A stretch of DNA of 64,000 nucleotides from an uncultured Pelagibacteraceae bacterium (GTDB taxonomy: Bacteria; Pseudomonadota; Alphaproteobacteria; Pelagibacterales; Pelagibacteraceae). The stretch lies in NCBI GenBank assembly GCA_902569245.1, contig CACFTO010000002.1, positions 62,001 to 126,000 of the forward strand, in the 5' to 3' direction. The notes under the pieces are model-generated. The model was not told the DNA's origin. It was given only the letters and a program-made list of their open reading frames with translations, and ran no database searches. Position numbers and translations under genes: made by a program. Shown here piece by piece: positions 44,008 to 54,824 of the stretch (within the stretch, counting starts at the first letter, position 1; every line of letters starts with the position of its first letter).

Positions 44008-45345
44008 ATGTATAAAAAATTCAATATTAAAATAATTATTATTCTTATAACTATTTTAAGTAGTTATTTTATTTTACATTCAATAATTGGAAGTAATAAA
44101 TTAATAAATTTAAAATCATTACTAAATAATGAACAAAAATTTTTAATAAAAAAATATATTTTTCCTCACAAACTTCCGCCTGATATAGTTAAAGAGTTAA
44201 AATTTATAAAAGATGGTAAAGATATTGAGATAATCAAAAGTAGTATTAAATTATCAAATAATAAAACTTTGAAAAAATATAAATTAAATTCAGGATTTTA
44301 TGCTGGAAGTAATAATATTAATCCTGGAAATGGTTATTTGGATTTTTATGAAGGCAATATATTCATTTTATCTACCCGTGGTGTTTTAGCATTTAGAGAA
44401 AACCTTAATAATAATGAAAAGAATTTTAAGCAAATACAAAGTAATATAAATGATTTTATTGGTCTCAAAGAATTTGCAATCCATCGTTCATATTCAATTA
44501 AAGATTTATTAGTATCAGAAAGAACAATATTTGTTTCTTACACGGAAGAAATTAAAGACGATTGTTGGAATACTGGCATCATATTCGGAACTATTAATTA
44601 TGAAAATATAAAGTTTAAAAAACTCTTTTCATCTAGGGAATGTGTTCACTCAATTGATAATATAGATAAAGAATTTAAAGCGAACCAATCAGGTGGTAGG
44701 ATAGTTTCTTTTGATGATAGTCACATATTATTCTCAATAGGTGAATACAGAAGTCGACATCTTGCCCAAGATAAACAAAGTGTGAATGGAAAAATAATTA
44801 AAATAAATATCATTAATAGTGATTATGAAATTATTTCAATGGGTCATAGAAATCCCCAAGGTTTATATTTTGATAAAGAAAATAATTTTATATTAGAAAC
44901 TGAACACGGACCAAAAGGTGGTGATGAAATTAATTTAATTGAGGTTGAAAAAATAAGTAAAGATAAAATTCAAAATTATGGTTGGGCAATTGCATCCGCT
45001 GGTGAACATTATGGTGTTAAAAGTGAAAATAATAAAAAAAAATATGAAAAATATCCATTATATAATTCACATATTGAACATGGATTTATCGAACCACTTT
45101 GGTCATTTGTACCATCAATAGGTATTTCAGAAATAGTCAAAATCGGTCAAAATAAATATGTAGTAAGTTCAATGAAAAATAAATCTATCTATTTTTTTGA
45201 ATTAAATAAACAAAGAGAAATAATTAATTTAGATAGAATAGAAGTATTTGAAAGAGTTAGAGATTTAAGATTTAATAATGATAATAATCAATTATATTTA
45301 TTTATGGAAGATAGTCCTTCTATCGGGATAATAAATTTAAATTAA
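44008..45345 (+). CDS. Glucose/sorbosone dehydrogenase-like (PQQ-type beta-propeller) protein
   Basis: The 445-residue protein has an N-terminal membrane anchor or signal segment (IIIILITILSSYFILHS). A domain resembling soluble PQQ-dependent sugar dehydrogenases follows: SGGRIVSFDDSHILFSIGEY near residue 231, SMGHRNPQGLYFD near 278, TEHGPKGGDEINL near 298 and NYGWAIASAGEHYG near 327. Quinoprotein activity is inferred only from the family, and some relatives lack it. It is the only gene between the decayed and intact tRNA-Thr copies. Confidence 0.75.
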   Translation: MYKKFNIKIIIILITILSSYFILHSIIGSNKLINLKSLLNNEQKFLIKKYIFPHKLPPDIVKELKFIKDGKDIEIIKSSIKLSNNKTLKKYKLNSGFYAGSNNINPGNGYLDFYEGNIFILSTRGVLAFRENLNNNEKNFKQIQSNINDFIGLKEFAIHRSYSIKDLLVSERTIFVSYTEEIKDDCWNTGIIFGTINYENIKFKKLFSSRECVHSIDNIDKEFKANQSGGRIVSFDDSHILFSIGEYRSRHLAQDKQSVNGKIIKINIINSDYEIISMGHRNPQGLYFDKENNFILETEHGPKGGDEINLIEVEKISKDKIQNYGWAIASAGEHYGVKSENNKKKYEKYPLYNSHIEHGFIEPLWSFVPSIGISEIVKIGQNKYVVSSMKNKSIYFFELNKQREIINLDRIEVFERVRDLRFNNDNNQLYLFMEDSPSIGIINLN

Positions 45346-45425
45346 GATTTAATTTCTACTCTTTACACATAAGCTGAAAGGTTTTGTATTTAGCAAAAAT
45401 AATAAACATTAATTTATATTATTGA

Positions 45426-45501
45426 TGGTGCCCCCGCACGGATTCGAACCGCGGACCTATTGATTACAAATCAATTGCTCTACCAACTGAGCTACAAGGG
45501 C
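45426..45501 (-). tRNA. tRNA-Thr (anticodon UGU)
   Basis: A 76-base cloverleaf on the minus strand with encoded CCA. GCCCTTG pairs with CGGGGGC through two wobbles, the anticodon loop TTTGTAA gives TGT, and the T loop is TTCGAAT. A decayed copy sits at 43789-43861. Confidence 0.96.
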
Positions 45502-45543
45502 TTAAGGCGTTTTTTTAATAGCATTTTATATATATTCAAGAAA

Positions 45544-46281
45544 TTATTTTTGTTGATTTATATGATGAAAAACTATTGCTGCACTGTTTGAAATATTTAA
45601 ACTCTCAATTTCTTTATTAATATTAATTTTCACAGAAAAGTCGGTATATTTTGCTGTATGTTGATTCAGACCATGTCCTTCAGAACCAAATAGTAACACA
45701 TTGTTTCCATTCCATTTAACATCTGTAAAGTTTTTTTTACTATTGGCTGTAAAACCATAAACCCAAAAATTTTTATCTCTTAAATATTTTAGGGTAGTAT
45801 TTATATTTGACACCTGAAAAATATTTAGGTGCTCCATACAACCGCTTGCAGATTTATATAATAGTTTACTCTCACTTGGAAAATGTCTCTCTTTCACTAT
45901 TAGTCCATCTATATTAAATGAGGCAGCACTTCTAATAAGAGAGCCTATATTTCTTGGATCTGTAACCTCATCCAAGCATACAAATGTTAAATTATTTCTG
46001 CCTTTAATAAATTCTTTTAGTTCTGGATTTTCTAAATGCTCTATTTCTGCAACATAGCCTTGATGTAAAATATCCTCACTTCTACAATACTTATCTAATT
46101 CTTTTTTAGTTTTAAAAAATACTTTTAAATCTTTTAATAAATTTTTATGGGGACTTTGCTTGTGAATATTTTTTTTACTTTCTTCTGTCAAAAATATCTT
46201 AATTACTCTTCTTTTTGTGTTTTTTAATGCTCCAATGACAGCATGACGTCCAGCAATAAAAAAGGATGATTTTTGAGTCAT
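45544..46281 (-). CDS. rlmB: 23S rRNA Gm2251 2'-O-methyltransferase
   Basis: The 245-residue SPOUT enzyme has a substrate-binding N-terminal domain (FFIAGRHAVIGALKN at the start). The knot motifs are FVCLDEVTDPRNIGSLIRSA near residue 101, VLLFGSEGHGLNQH near 195 and SLNISNSAAIVFHH near 222. Length and motifs match RlmB. Another TrmH-type target is possible but less likely. It is a single gene between tRNA-Thr and the tRNA-Tyr promoter. Confidence 0.85.
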   Translation of the reverse strand: MTQKSSFFIAGRHAVIGALKNTKRRVIKIFLTEESKKNIHKQSPHKNLLKDLKVFFKTKKELDKYCRSEDILHQGYVAEIEHLENPELKEFIKGRNNLTFVCLDEVTDPRNIGSLIRSAASFNIDGLIVKERHFPSESKLLYKSASGCMEHLNIFQVSNINTTLKYLRDKNFWVYGFTANSKKNFTDVKWNGNNVLLFGSEGHGLNQHTAKYTDFSVKININKEIESLNISNSAAIVFHHINQQK

Positions 46282-46331
46282 ATTTTATGAATTTACAAGG
46301 TTTTTACACTATTTTTTCTGAAATTCACGTA

Positions 46332-46359
46332 TTGCATTTGTACAATAAAAATATATAAA
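46332..46359 (+). promoter_or_regulatory. Predicted promoter for the tRNA-Tyr-tuf transcription unit
   Basis: TTGCAT (46332-46337) and TATAAA (46354-46359) are 16 bases apart, 53 bases before tRNA-Tyr. A short G/C hairpin (GGGGA/TCCCC, 46390-46403) sits between promoter and tRNA. Confidence 0.6.
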
Positions 46360-46412
46360 ACGCATGTTGTTTAAAGCTTTATTGAACAAGGGGACGCTTC
46401 CCCTGCTATTAG

Positions 46413-46498
<86 letters not shown>

Positions 46499-46540
46499 TT
46501 CAATAAATATTTAAATAATTAAGGAGTATACTTGGGTGAT

Positions 46541-46614
46541 GCGGGTGTAGTTCAATGGTAGAACGCTAGCCTTCCAAGCTGGATGTAAGGGTTCGATTCC
46601 CTTTACCCGCTCCA
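46541..46614 (+). tRNA. tRNA-Gly (anticodon UCC)
   Basis: A 74-base cloverleaf with encoded CCA. GCGGGTG pairs with TACCCGC, and the anticodon loop CTTCCAA gives TCC. It is 42 bases after tRNA-Tyr and 34 bases before tuf. Confidence 0.96.
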
Positions 46615-46648
46615 AAAATTAAAAAAAGAAAAAAGAGGTATAAAAGTA

Positions 46649-47839
46649 ATGTCAAAAGAAAAGTTTGTAAGAAATAAACCGCACTGTAATATTGGAACTA
46701 TAGGTCATGTTGACCATGGAAAAACAACATTAACTGCTGCGATAACAAAAGTTTTAGCAGAGTCAGGTGGTGCACAATTTACTGCTTATGACCAAATCGA
46801 TAAGGCTCCAGAGGAAAAAGAAAGAGGTATAACAATCTCAACAGCACACGTTGAATATGAAACTGCGAACAGACATTACGCTCACGTGGATTGCCCAGGT
46901 CACGCAGACTATGTAAAAAATATGATTACAGGTGCTGCTCAAATGGATGGTGCAATTTTAGTTGTGAATGCTGCAGATGGTCCAATGCCACAAACAAGAG
47001 AGCATATTCTTCTTGCTCGTCAAGTTGGAGTTCCTGCAATTGTTGTATATTTAAATAAAGTAGACCAAGTCGATGATAAAGAGATGATAGATTTAGTTGA
47101 AGAAGAAATTAAAGATTTATTAACGTCTTATAAATTTCCAGGAGATAAAACCCCAATAGTAAAAGGCTCAGCATTAGCAGCTGTGGAAGGAAAAGACGAC
47201 GAAATTGGAAAAAATTCTATTATGGAATTAATGAAAGCTGTTGATGAATTTATCCCACAACCAGATCGACCTAAGGATAAAGATTTCCTTATGCCTGTTG
47301 AAGATGTTTTTTCAATTTCTGGTAGAGGAACCGTTGTAACTGGAAGAGTAGAGTCCGGGGTAATTAAAACAGGAGAAGAAATTGAAATAGTTGGTATTAG
47401 AGAAACTAAAAAATCAGTTTGTACTGGAGTAGAAATGTTCAGAAAGCTTTTAGATTCAGGCGAAGCAGGGGACAATATTGGTGCACTTCTTAGAGGTGTT
47501 GAAAGAACTGACGTTGAAAGAGGTCAGGTTCTATGTAAGCCTGGATCTATTAAACCTCATACTAAATTTGAAGCTCAAGCATATGTATTAAAGAAAGAAG
47601 AAGGAGGAAGACATACCCCATTCTTTACTAAATACCGACCTCAATTTTACTTTAGAACAACTGACGTTACTGGTGAAGTTGAATTACCATCAGGAACAGA
47701 AATGGTTATGCCAGGTGATGATGCAAAGTTTACGGTAAAACTAATTACACCAATTGCAATGGATGAAAAGCTTAACTTTGCAATTAGAGAAGGTGGTAGA
47801 ACAGTAGGAGCGGGAGTAGTAACTAAGATTATAGAGTAA
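46649..47839 (+). CDS. tuf: Elongation factor Tu
   Basis: The 396-residue GTPase carries aminoacyl-tRNA to the ribosome. G1 is GHVDHGKTT near residue 19, G3 is DCPGHADY near 80 and G4 is NKVD near 135, with domains 2 and 3 following. A ribosome-binding sequence (AAAGAGGT) precedes the ATG. It is flanked by tRNA-Gly and tRNA-Trp, the classic tufB arrangement. No second tuf follows fusA in this window. Confidence 0.98.
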   Translation: MSKEKFVRNKPHCNIGTIGHVDHGKTTLTAAITKVLAESGGAQFTAYDQIDKAPEEKERGITISTAHVEYETANRHYAHVDCPGHADYVKNMITGAAQMDGAILVVNAADGPMPQTREHILLARQVGVPAIVVYLNKVDQVDDKEMIDLVEEEIKDLLTSYKFPGDKTPIVKGSALAAVEGKDDEIGKNSIMELMKAVDEFIPQPDRPKDKDFLMPVEDVFSISGRGTVVTGRVESGVIKTGEEIEIVGIRETKKSVCTGVEMFRKLLDSGEAGDNIGALLRGVERTDVERGQVLCKPGSIKPHTKFEAQAYVLKKEEGGRHTPFFTKYRPQFYFRTTDVTGEVELPSGTEMVMPGDDAKFTVKLITPIAMDEKLNFAIREGGRTVGAGVVTKIIE

Positions 47840-47846
47840 ACTCAAT

Positions 47847-47922
47847 AGGAGTGTAGCTCAATTGGTAGAGCGCCGGTCTCCAAAACCGGAGGTTGGGGGT
47901 TCGATTCCCTTCGCTCCTGCCA
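47847..47922 (+). tRNA. tRNA-Trp (anticodon CCA)
   Basis: A 76-base cloverleaf with encoded CCA. AGGAGTG pairs with CGCTCCT, and the anticodon loop CTCCAAA gives CCA. It starts 7 bases after tuf and ends 17 bases before secE, so it is cut from the same transcript. Confidence 0.97.
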
Positions 47923-47939
47923 ATTAAGTATACTAAATT

Positions 47940-48131
47940 ATGATAAACCCTTTAAAATTTATTCAGGAAGTCAAACAAGAGGCTTTTAAGGTAACTTGGC
48001 CTACTGCGAAGGAGACAGTTCAAGGAGCTCTAATGGTTTTTGCTATGGCAGTTTTAGCTTCGTTATTTTTTTTATTGCTAGATCAGGTTTTAAAGTTTTT
48101 TCTCGAAATCATACTCAAGGTAAGTATTTAA
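47940..48131 (+). CDS. secE: Preprotein translocase subunit SecE
   Basis: A 63-residue minimal SecE. The amphipathic FIQEVKQEAFKVTWPTAKET precedes a single membrane helix (LMVFAMAVLASLFFLLLDQV). It stabilises SecY in the Sec channel. It overlaps nusG by one base (TAATG). Confidence 0.95.
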   Translation: MINPLKFIQEVKQEAFKVTWPTAKETVQGALMVFAMAVLASLFFLLLDQVLKFFLEIILKVSI

Positions 48132-48661
48132 TGAAAAATTGGTATATTGTTCAATCTCACTCAAGTTTCGAAAATAAAGTGGCACAACTAATAAAAGAGG
48201 AAGCTGAAAAAGCTAAAGTCTCAGAAAAAATTGAGGAAATTATTGTTCCTACACATGATATAACAGAAGTTAAGAGAGGTAAAAGAGTTCAGAGAAAAAA
48301 AAAATATTTTCCAGGATATGTGCTTATTAAAAGTGAGATGGATAACAATATCTACCACATGATTAAAAATTTAAAAAAAGTAAGCGGTTTTCTGGGCTCT
48401 AAAGGTACACCAATACCAGTTTCAGACAAGGAAATTGAAAAAATTCTAGGTCAAATTAAGGATGGGGTAGCACAACCTAAATCAGGTGTTGAGTATAATG
48501 TTGGAGAAAAAGTTCAAGTTATAGATGGACCATTTGCATCATTTAGTGGTTTAGTTGAAGATATAGATGAAGAAAAGTTAAGACTTAAAGTTTCAGTTTC
48601 GATTTTTGGACGACCCACACCAGTTGATTTAGAATATAACCAAGTAGAAAAGGCAAGTTAA
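48131..48661 (+). CDS. nusG: Transcription termination/antitermination protein NusG
   Basis: The ATG at 48131 gives 176 residues. A longer frame from 47996 lies inside secE and is not used. The NGN domain starts [17 protein letters not shown] and has [12 protein letters not shown] near residue 57. The KOW domain follows ([20 protein letters not shown]). It binds RNA polymerase and links it to Rho or the ribosome. rplK follows with a one-base overlap. Confidence 0.96.
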   Translation: MKNWYIVQSHSSFENKVAQLIKEEAEKAKVSEKIEEIIVPTHDITEVKRGKRVQRKKKYFPGYVLIKSEMDNNIYHMIKNLKKVSGFLGSKGTPIPVSDKEIEKILGQIKDGVAQPKSGVEYNVGEKVQVIDGPFASFSGLVEDIDEEKLRLKVSVSIFGRPTPVDLEYNQVEKAS

Positions 48662-49089
48662 TGGCAAAAAAAGAAATTAGTGGATACGTAAAATTACAAA
48701 TTAAAGGTGGTCAAGCTAATCCTGCACCTCCTGTTGGACCAGCTCTTGGACAAAGAGGAATTAATATAATGGAATTCTGCAAGGCATTTAATGATAAAAC
48801 CAAAAGTTTCGCAGGCAAACCAGTCCCAGTTATAATTACAGTTTATAAAGATAAAAAATTTGATTTTATAATAAAATCTCCACCAGCATCACACTTTATT
48901 AAAGAAGCTATGAAATTAAAAAGTGGATCTAAAGAACCTGGAAGAAGCATAGTAGGATCTATATCTAAACAGCAGCTAAAAGATATAGCAGAAAAGAAAA
49001 TGGCAGACTTAAACGCTCACGATTTGGATGAAGCTGCAAAAATTATTGCTGGATCTGCAAGATCTATGGGAATAGAGGTTAAAGATTAA
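48661..49089 (+). CDS. rplK: 50S ribosomal protein L11
   Basis: The 142-residue protein has [20 protein letters not shown] near the start and the C-terminal rRNA-binding domain with [20 protein letters not shown]. It forms part of the GTPase-associated centre. It shares single bases with nusG and rplA. Confidence 0.98.
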   Translation: MAKKEISGYVKLQIKGGQANPAPPVGPALGQRGINIMEFCKAFNDKTKSFAGKPVPVIITVYKDKKFDFIIKSPPASHFIKEAMKLKSGSKEPGRSIVGSISKQQLKDIAEKKMADLNAHDLDEAAKIIAGSARSMGIEVKD

Positions 49090-49778
49090 TGAAATCGAAA
49101 AGATACAAAAAACTGCCAGAAAAAACTAACGAGTTACCGTCTGCCAAAATTGATAGTGTTCTAAGTTTGATAAAATCTAATTGTACTACAAAATTTGATG
49201 AATCAGTTGATTTAAACTTTAGAATTAATAACAAACAAAAAAAAAATGAAGTTAACCTAAGAACAGTTGTAAATTTACCAGGTGGAACAGGCAAATCAAT
49301 AAAAGTAGCTGTGGTATGTGAAGAAAGTAAAATAGATGATGCCAATAATGCAAATGCTGATGTAGTAGGAGGAGATGACCTAGTTGAAAAAATCAAAAAT
49401 GGAGAATTAAATTTTGAAAAACTCATATGTACACCATCAATGATGATCAAACTTTCAAAGTTAGGAAAAGTTCTAGGACCCAAGGGATTAATGCCAAATC
49501 CTAAATTAGGTACAGTTACTAATGATATATCTAAAGCAGTTAAAGAGGCAAAAGCTGGTCAAGTTGAAATTCGAAATGATAAAGATGGAAATATAGGTTT
49601 AAGTATTGGAAAAAAATCTTTTGAAGATGATAAACTTATCAGGAATTATTTAGCGGTTATCGATGCTTTAGAAAAAGAGAAATCTAATTTAACTATAAAG
49701 GGAGACTTAGTTAAACAAGTATTTATAACTTCAAGTATGGGTGTATCCTACAAATTAAAGTTAGAAAAGAGTTTTTAA
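49089..49778 (+). CDS. rplA: 50S ribosomal protein L1
   Basis: The 229-residue protein forms the L1 stalk and may repress its own operon, as in other bacteria. VNLRTVVNLPGGTGKSIKVA near residue 56 and KLGKVLGPKGLMPNPKLGTV near 119 are diagnostic. Confidence 0.98.
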   Translation: MKSKRYKKLPEKTNELPSAKIDSVLSLIKSNCTTKFDESVDLNFRINNKQKKNEVNLRTVVNLPGGTGKSIKVAVVCEESKIDDANNANADVVGGDDLVEKIKNGELNFEKLICTPSMMIKLSKLGKVLGPKGLMPNPKLGTVTNDISKAVKEAKAGQVEIRNDKDGNIGLSIGKKSFEDDKLIRNYLAVIDALEKEKSNLTIKGDLVKQVFITSSMGVSYKLKLEKSF

Positions 49779-49780
49779 TT

Positions 49781-50290
49781 ATGATGAACAAAGAACAAAA
49801 AAAACAGTATATAAATGATATGACAACTCAGTTTGATAAAACTGAAGCTGTTATTGTAACTCATTATCAAGGTTTAACCGTTACTCAATTGGACGACCTA
49901 AGAAAAAAAATGCGTGAGCATGGTATAAAATTTAAAATTACGAATAATAGAATTACTAAGCTAGCTTTGGAAAAGACAAAATGCAAAGAACTATCAGATT
50001 TGTTTTCAGGCCCAACAGCAGTGGCTTTATCAGAAGATGCAATTACATCTGCAAAAATTCTTACTAAATTTTCAAAAGAAAATGAAAACCTCAAAATCTT
50101 AGGGGGAATCATGGGTACCGACATTTTGGATGTAGCTGGAGTTAAAAATGTTGCAACATTACCTTCATTAGAAGAGGCAAGAGCCAAAATAGTAGGTATT
50201 TTAAGGTCTCCTGCACAAAAAATAGCAAGTATTTTACTTGCACCGGCGTCAAAAATCGCTATTTTAGCGCTCGAAAAATCAAAAAAATAA
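49781..50290 (+). CDS. rplJ: 50S ribosomal protein L10
   Basis: The 169-residue protein anchors L7/L12 at the stalk base. [20 protein letters not shown] near residue 25 is typical. Two adjacent ATG codons make the exact start (49781 or 49784) uncertain. It lies 2 bases after rplA. Confidence 0.96.
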   Translation: MMNKEQKKQYINDMTTQFDKTEAVIVTHYQGLTVTQLDDLRKKMREHGIKFKITNNRITKLALEKTKCKELSDLFSGPTAVALSEDAITSAKILTKFSKENENLKILGGIMGTDILDVAGVKNVATLPSLEEARAKIVGILRSPAQKIASILLAPASKIAILALEKSKK

Positions 50291-50312
50291 CCAGGGACAA
50301 AATATTATTACT

Positions 50313-50684
50313 ATGGCTGACTTAAATAAAATTATAGAAGATTTATCAAGCTTAACCGTTGTAGAGGCGGCTGAGCTTTCAAAACAATTAGAGGAAAAAT
50401 GGGGGGTCACAGCAGCAGCTGCAGTTGCTGCTGCTCCAGCAGCAAGCGGTGGAGAGGCACCTGCTGAGGAAAAAGATGAATTCACAGTTATGCTGACAGC
50501 TGTCGGAGATAAAAAAATAAATGTTATAAAAGAAGTTAGAGCTGTAACAGAGCTAGGATTGAAGGAAGCTAAAGATTTAGTTGAAGGTGCACCAAAGGAA
50601 GTCAAATCTGGTGTTAATAAAAAAGAAGCAGAAGAAATCAAAGCTAAGTTAGAAGCAGCAGGCGCAAAAGTAGAACTTAAGTAA
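50313..50684 (+). CDS. rplL: 50S ribosomal protein L7/L12
   Basis: The 123-residue stalk protein has an N-terminal dimer domain ([20 protein letters not shown]), an Ala-rich hinge (about 34-52), and a C-terminal factor-binding domain ([20 protein letters not shown]). A hairpin lies between it and rpoB. Confidence 0.97.
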   Translation: MADLNKIIEDLSSLTVVEAAELSKQLEEKWGVTAAAAVAAAPAASGGEAPAEEKDEFTVMLTAVGDKKINVIKEVRAVTELGLKEAKDLVEGAPKEVKSGVNKKEAEEIKAKLEAAGAKVELK

Positions 50685-50701
50685 ATTAATAGAAAGAACT
50701 A

Positions 50702-50727
50702 CATTGCTGAAATCTTAATCAGCAATG
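50702..50727 (+). promoter_or_regulatory. rplL-rpoB intergenic hairpin
   Basis: CATTGCTGA (50702-50710) and TCAGCAATG (50719-50727) form a perfect 9-bp stem with an 8-base loop, 10 bases before the rpoB ATG. No T tract follows. By analogy with E. coli, it may be an RNase III or attenuation site that sets the rplL to rpoB ratio. Confidence 0.6.
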
Positions 50728-50737
50728 AATATTTTAT

Positions 50738-53700
50738 ATGCAGTTATCTTTTACTAAGAAAAAAAATATTAGAAAAAGTTTTGGAAAACTAAAAGAAAGT
50801 TTATCAATACCAAATCTTATAGAAGTACAAAAAAATTCTTATAAAGAACTTACAGAATTTAAAGATGACGTAGAAGCACATTTAGTTAAAGGGTTTCATA
50901 GAGTATTTAAAAGTATATTTCCAATCGAAGACTTGAATGATAAAGCAACTCTAGAATATATCTCTTATAGATTGGAAAAACCAAAATTTGATGTAGATGA
51001 GTGCATTACAAGAGGGTTAACTTATTCAGCAGCTCTAAAATGTACGTTAAGACTTGTTGTTTACGAAATTGATCAAGAAAATAATACAAAAGACATATTG
51101 TCCGCAAAAGAACAAGAGGTCTATATGGGAGAAGTTCCAATGATGACAAACAGTGGAACTTTCATAACAAATGGTGTTCAAAGAGTTGTGGTTAATCAAA
51201 TGCATAGAAGTCCTGGTGTTTTTTTTGATCATGACAAAGGTAAATCTCACGCTAGTGGTAAACTATTGTTTAATTGTAGAGTCATACCCAATAGGGGATC
51301 ATGGTTAGATTTTGAATATGACGTTAAAGACTATTTATATTTTAGAATAGATAGAAAAAAGAAAATTTTGATATCAACCTTATTGCAAGCCTTGGGCTAT
51401 TCAAAATCTGATATAGTAAATGAATTTTATGAAAAAGAGACTTTATCATATGATGAAAATTCTCAGAAATGGAAGACTAAATTTGATCCAGAAAACTATA
51501 GAGCAAAGAATTTTTCAGAGGAAGTAATAGATGCAAAAACTAAAAAAATAGTAGTAAAATCTGGTGATCAAATCAATTTTTTAACAGCAAAAAAACTAGC
51601 AAATGATGGGTTGAAAGAAATTTTAATATCAAGTTCGTCATTATACGGTAAATATCTTCACAAAGATTTAATTGCTGGAGAAGATAATTATAAAATTGGT
51701 ACAGAACTAAATGAAACCATAATCAATAACTTAATTGAAAATAAAATAAATATAGTTGAGATCTCTAAAACAAACTCAATATCTAAAGGTCCTTATTTGC
51801 TTCAAACATTATTGAATGATAAAAATGAAAATAAAAATGATGCAATTACAGAAATTTATAAAATTTTAAGACCTGGCGAACCTCCTACAATGGAGATTGC
51901 AACTCAAATTTTTAATAATCTTTTTTTTAGCTCTGATAGATATGACCTCTCAGATGTTGGTAGGGTAAAAATGAACTCAAGATTAGATTTAAATTGTTCT
52001 GACAAAATTACTATTTTAAGAAACGATGATATTTTGGCGATTGTAAAAAAAATGCTGGATCTAAGAGATGGCAAAGATGAAGTTGATGATATTGATCACC
52101 TTGGTAATAGGAGAGTGCGATCTGTAGGTGAATTAGTTGAAAACCAAGCTAGAATTGGTGTTTACAGGATGGAAAGAGCAATTAAAGAAAAAATGACTAC
52201 ATTGGATGTTGAATCTGCAATGCCACAAGACTTAATAAATGCGAAACCTTTAACAATTTCTTTAAAAGATTTTTTTGCTACATCTCAATTATCACAATTT
52301 ATGGATCAAACTAATCCTCTTTCAGAAATTACCCATAAAAGAAGGGTGTCAGCTCTAGGCCCTGGTGGATTAACAAGAGAAAGAGCGGGATTTGAGGTTA
52401 GGGATGTCCACCCAACTCATTATGGTAGAATTTGTCCAATAGAGACACCAGAGGGACCAAATATTGGTTTGATTAACAGTTTATCAACATATTCAAAAAT
52501 AAATAAATACGGTTTTATAGAAAGCCCTTATAAAAAAGTTGAAAATGGTGTTGTCCAAGATAAGATTGAATATCTATCAGCAATGGAAGAAACAAAATTT
52601 ACTATTGCTCAAGCGAACTCAGTATTAGATAAAAATGGGAAATTTGTTGAAGAACTTGTATCAAGTAGGGCAAACTTAGACTTTATTTTATCTAAACCAG
52701 AAAACATCGATTACATTGACGTCTCTCCTAAACAACTAGTTTCAGTCGCGGCATCACTAATTCCTTTTTTGGAGAATGATGATGCTAACAGAGCATTAAT
52801 GGGATCAAACATGATGAGACAAGCGGTTCCACTTTTAAAACCTGAAGCACCTTTAGTAGGAACAGGAATTGAAAGCGATGTTGCCTTGGACTCAGGAGTA
52901 ACGATTGTAGCTAAAAGAGATGGGATTGTTGATAAAATCGATGGAAAAAGAATAGTTATCAAAGCATCAAATGAAAAAGATTATTCACAATCAGGTGTGG
53001 ATATATATAATCTTCAAAAATTTAAAAGATCAAATCAAAATACCTGCATAAATCAAAAACCTTTAGTAAGAGTCGGAGATAAAGTAAAGTCTGGTGATAT
53101 AATAGCGGATGGACCATCAACGAAAACTGGTGAGCTAGCACTTGGAAAAAATGTTACAGTAGCTTTTATGCCTTGGCAGGGATATAATTTTGAGGACTCA
53201 ATATTAATATCTGAAAGATGTGTTACAGATGACGTATTTACTTCAATCCATATTGAAGAATACGAAGTAATGGCTAGGGATACAAAATTAGGTGAAGAAG
53301 ATATAACAAGAGACATACCAAACATAAATGAAGAAGCACTAAAAAATCTTGATGAGTCTGGAATAGTTTACATAGGTGCTGAAGTAAAGCCAGGTGATAT
53401 TTTGGTTGGGAAAGTAACACCTAAAGGTGACTCCGCATCAGGTCCTGAAGAAAAACTTTTACGATCAATTTTTGGTGAAAAAGCAATTGATGTTACAGAC
53501 ACTTCATTAAAAATGCCAAGTGGAAGTGGTGGTATTGTTGTAGATGTAAGAGTATTTAATAGACACGGAATAGAAAAAGACGAAAGATCAATAACAATAG
53601 AAAGAGCAGAAATTGAAAGTGTTCAGCAGGATAAAAATGTCGAAGTAGAAATATTAGAGAGAAGTATAAAACAAAGAGCATCATCAATTTTAATAAACAC

Positions 53701-54820
53701 TAAATTAGCAAAGAAAATTAAAAATTATGAGGTAGGCATTTCCTTAGATGAAAAAATAATATTTGAAATTCCAATATCTGAGTTGTTTAAAATAAATGTA
53801 GAAGATAGCTCTAAAAATGATTCATTATTAAAATTAAGATCACAATATGAAAATGCTAAAAATGATATTCAAGAAAGATTTGAAGATAAAGTTCTTAAAA
53901 TTAGACAGGGTGATGATTTATTACCAAGTGTAATGAAGATGGTTAAAGTTTTTGTTGCAATTAAAAGAAGATTAAGACCTGGAGATAAAATGTCGGGAAG
54001 GCATGGAAATAAAGGTGTAGTTAGCAAAATTGTTCCAGTGGAAGATATGCCATATAGAGAAAATGGTAAACCTGTTGATATAGTTCTAAATCCTTTGGGA
54101 GTACCAAGTAGAATGAATGTGGGTCAAATTTTAGAAACCCATTTAGGATGGTCATGCAAAGAATTGGGTGAACAATTAACAGAATTGATTAATGAGAATC
54201 AAAAGAGGATTGAAAAGGGGGACAAAATTTCTAAATTCTTAAAATCTGTTTATGGAGAGGAAATATATAAAAATAATATAGATAAATTAACAGATACAGA
54301 ATTCAACGATTTGTGTCAAAATATTCAAAATGGAGTTCCAATATCAACACCAGTGTTTGACGGTGCAAAAGAGAATGATGTTACTAAAATGCTTGATCTT
54401 GCAAAATTACCAAACACAGGACAAACAACCCTGTGGGATGGAAGAACAGGAGAGAAATTTGATAGACCAGTTACAGTAGGAATAATTTATATGCTCAAAC
54501 TACATCATCTTGTTGAGGATAAAATACATGCTAGATCTACCGGACCTTACAGCTTAGTAACACAGCAACCATTGGGTGGTAAAGCTCAATTGGGTGGACA
54601 AAGATTTGGTGAAATGGAAGTATGGGCTCTAGAAGCATATGGAGCCTCATACACACTTCAAGAAATACTGACTGTTAAATCGGATGATGTTGCAGGAAGG
54701 GTAAAGGTCTATGAAACGATTGTTAAAGGAGAGGAAAACTTTGAGTCTGGTATACCAGAATCATTTAACGTTTTAGTAAAAGAAATTAAATCATTAGCAT
54801 TAAACGTGGAGCTAAATTAA
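50738..54820 (+). CDS. rpoB: RNA polymerase beta subunit
   Basis: The 1360-residue catalytic subunit is of normal alphaproteobacterial length. The rifampicin region is intact: [20 protein letters not shown], then [36 protein letters not shown] (near residue 1085) and the C-terminal clamp ([17 protein letters not shown]) are present. It is cotranscribed with rpoC, whose ATG is 4 bases away. Confidence 0.98.
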   Translation: MQLSFTKKKNIRKSFGKLKESLSIPNLIEVQKNSYKELTEFKDDVEAHLVKGFHRVFKSIFPIEDLNDKATLEYISYRLEKPKFDVDECITRGLTYSAALKCTLRLVVYEIDQENNTKDILSAKEQEVYMGEVPMMTNSGTFITNGVQRVVVNQMHRSPGVFFDHDKGKSHASGKLLFNCRVIPNRGSWLDFEYDVKDYLYFRIDRKKKILISTLLQALGYSKSDIVNEFYEKETLSYDENSQKWKTKFDPENYRAKNFSEEVIDAKTKKIVVKSGDQINFLTAKKLANDGLKEILISSSSLYGKYLHKDLIAGEDNYKIGTELNETIINNLIENKINIVEISKTNSISKGPYLLQTLLNDKNENKNDAITEIYKILRPGEPPTMEIATQIFNNLFFSSDRYDLSDVGRVKMNSRLDLNCSDKITILRNDDILAIVKKMLDLRDGKDEVDDIDHLGNRRVRSVGELVENQARIGVYRMERAIKEKMTTLDVESAMPQDLINAKPLTISLKDFFATSQLSQFMDQTNPLSEITHKRRVSALGPGGLTRERAGFEVRDVHPTHYGRICPIETPEGPNIGLINSLSTYSKINKYGFIESPYKKVENGVVQDKIEYLSAMEETKFTIAQANSVLDKNGKFVEELVSSRANLDFILSKPENIDYIDVSPKQLVSVAASLIPFLENDDANRALMGSNMMRQAVPLLKPEAPLVGTGIESDVALDSGVTIVAKRDGIVDKIDGKRIVIKASNEKDYSQSGVDIYNLQKFKRSNQNTCINQKPLVRVGDKVKSGDIIADGPSTKTGELALGKNVTVAFMPWQGYNFEDSILISERCVTDDVFTSIHIEEYEVMARDTKLGEEDITRDIPNINEEALKNLDESGIVYIGAEVKPGDILVGKVTPKGDSASGPEEKLLRSIFGEKAIDVTDTSLKMPSGSGGIVVDVRVFNRHGIEKDERSITIERAEIESVQQDKNVEVEILERSIKQRASSILINTKLAKKIKNYEVGISLDEKIIFEIPISELFKINVEDSSKNDSLLKLRSQYENAKNDIQERFEDKVLKIRQGDDLLPSVMKMVKVFVAIKRRLRPGDKMSGRHGNKGVVSKIVPVEDMPYRENGKPVDIVLNPLGVPSRMNVGQILETHLGWSCKELGEQLTELINENQKRIEKGDKISKFLKSVYGEEIYKNNIDKLTDTEFNDLCQNIQNGVPISTPVFDGAKENDVTKMLDLAKLPNTGQTTLWDGRTGEKFDRPVTVGIIYMLKLHHLVEDKIHARSTGPYSLVTQQPLGGKAQLGGQRFGEMEVWALEAYGASYTLQEILTVKSDDVAGRVKVYETIVKGEENFESGIPESFNVLVKEIKSLALNVELN

Positions 54821-54824
54821 AAAT

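Noticed and set aside
50279..50641. Long minus-strand frame opposite rplL
   Set aside because: It is a shadow of the Ala/Glu-rich rplL codons; rplL itself is unambiguous.
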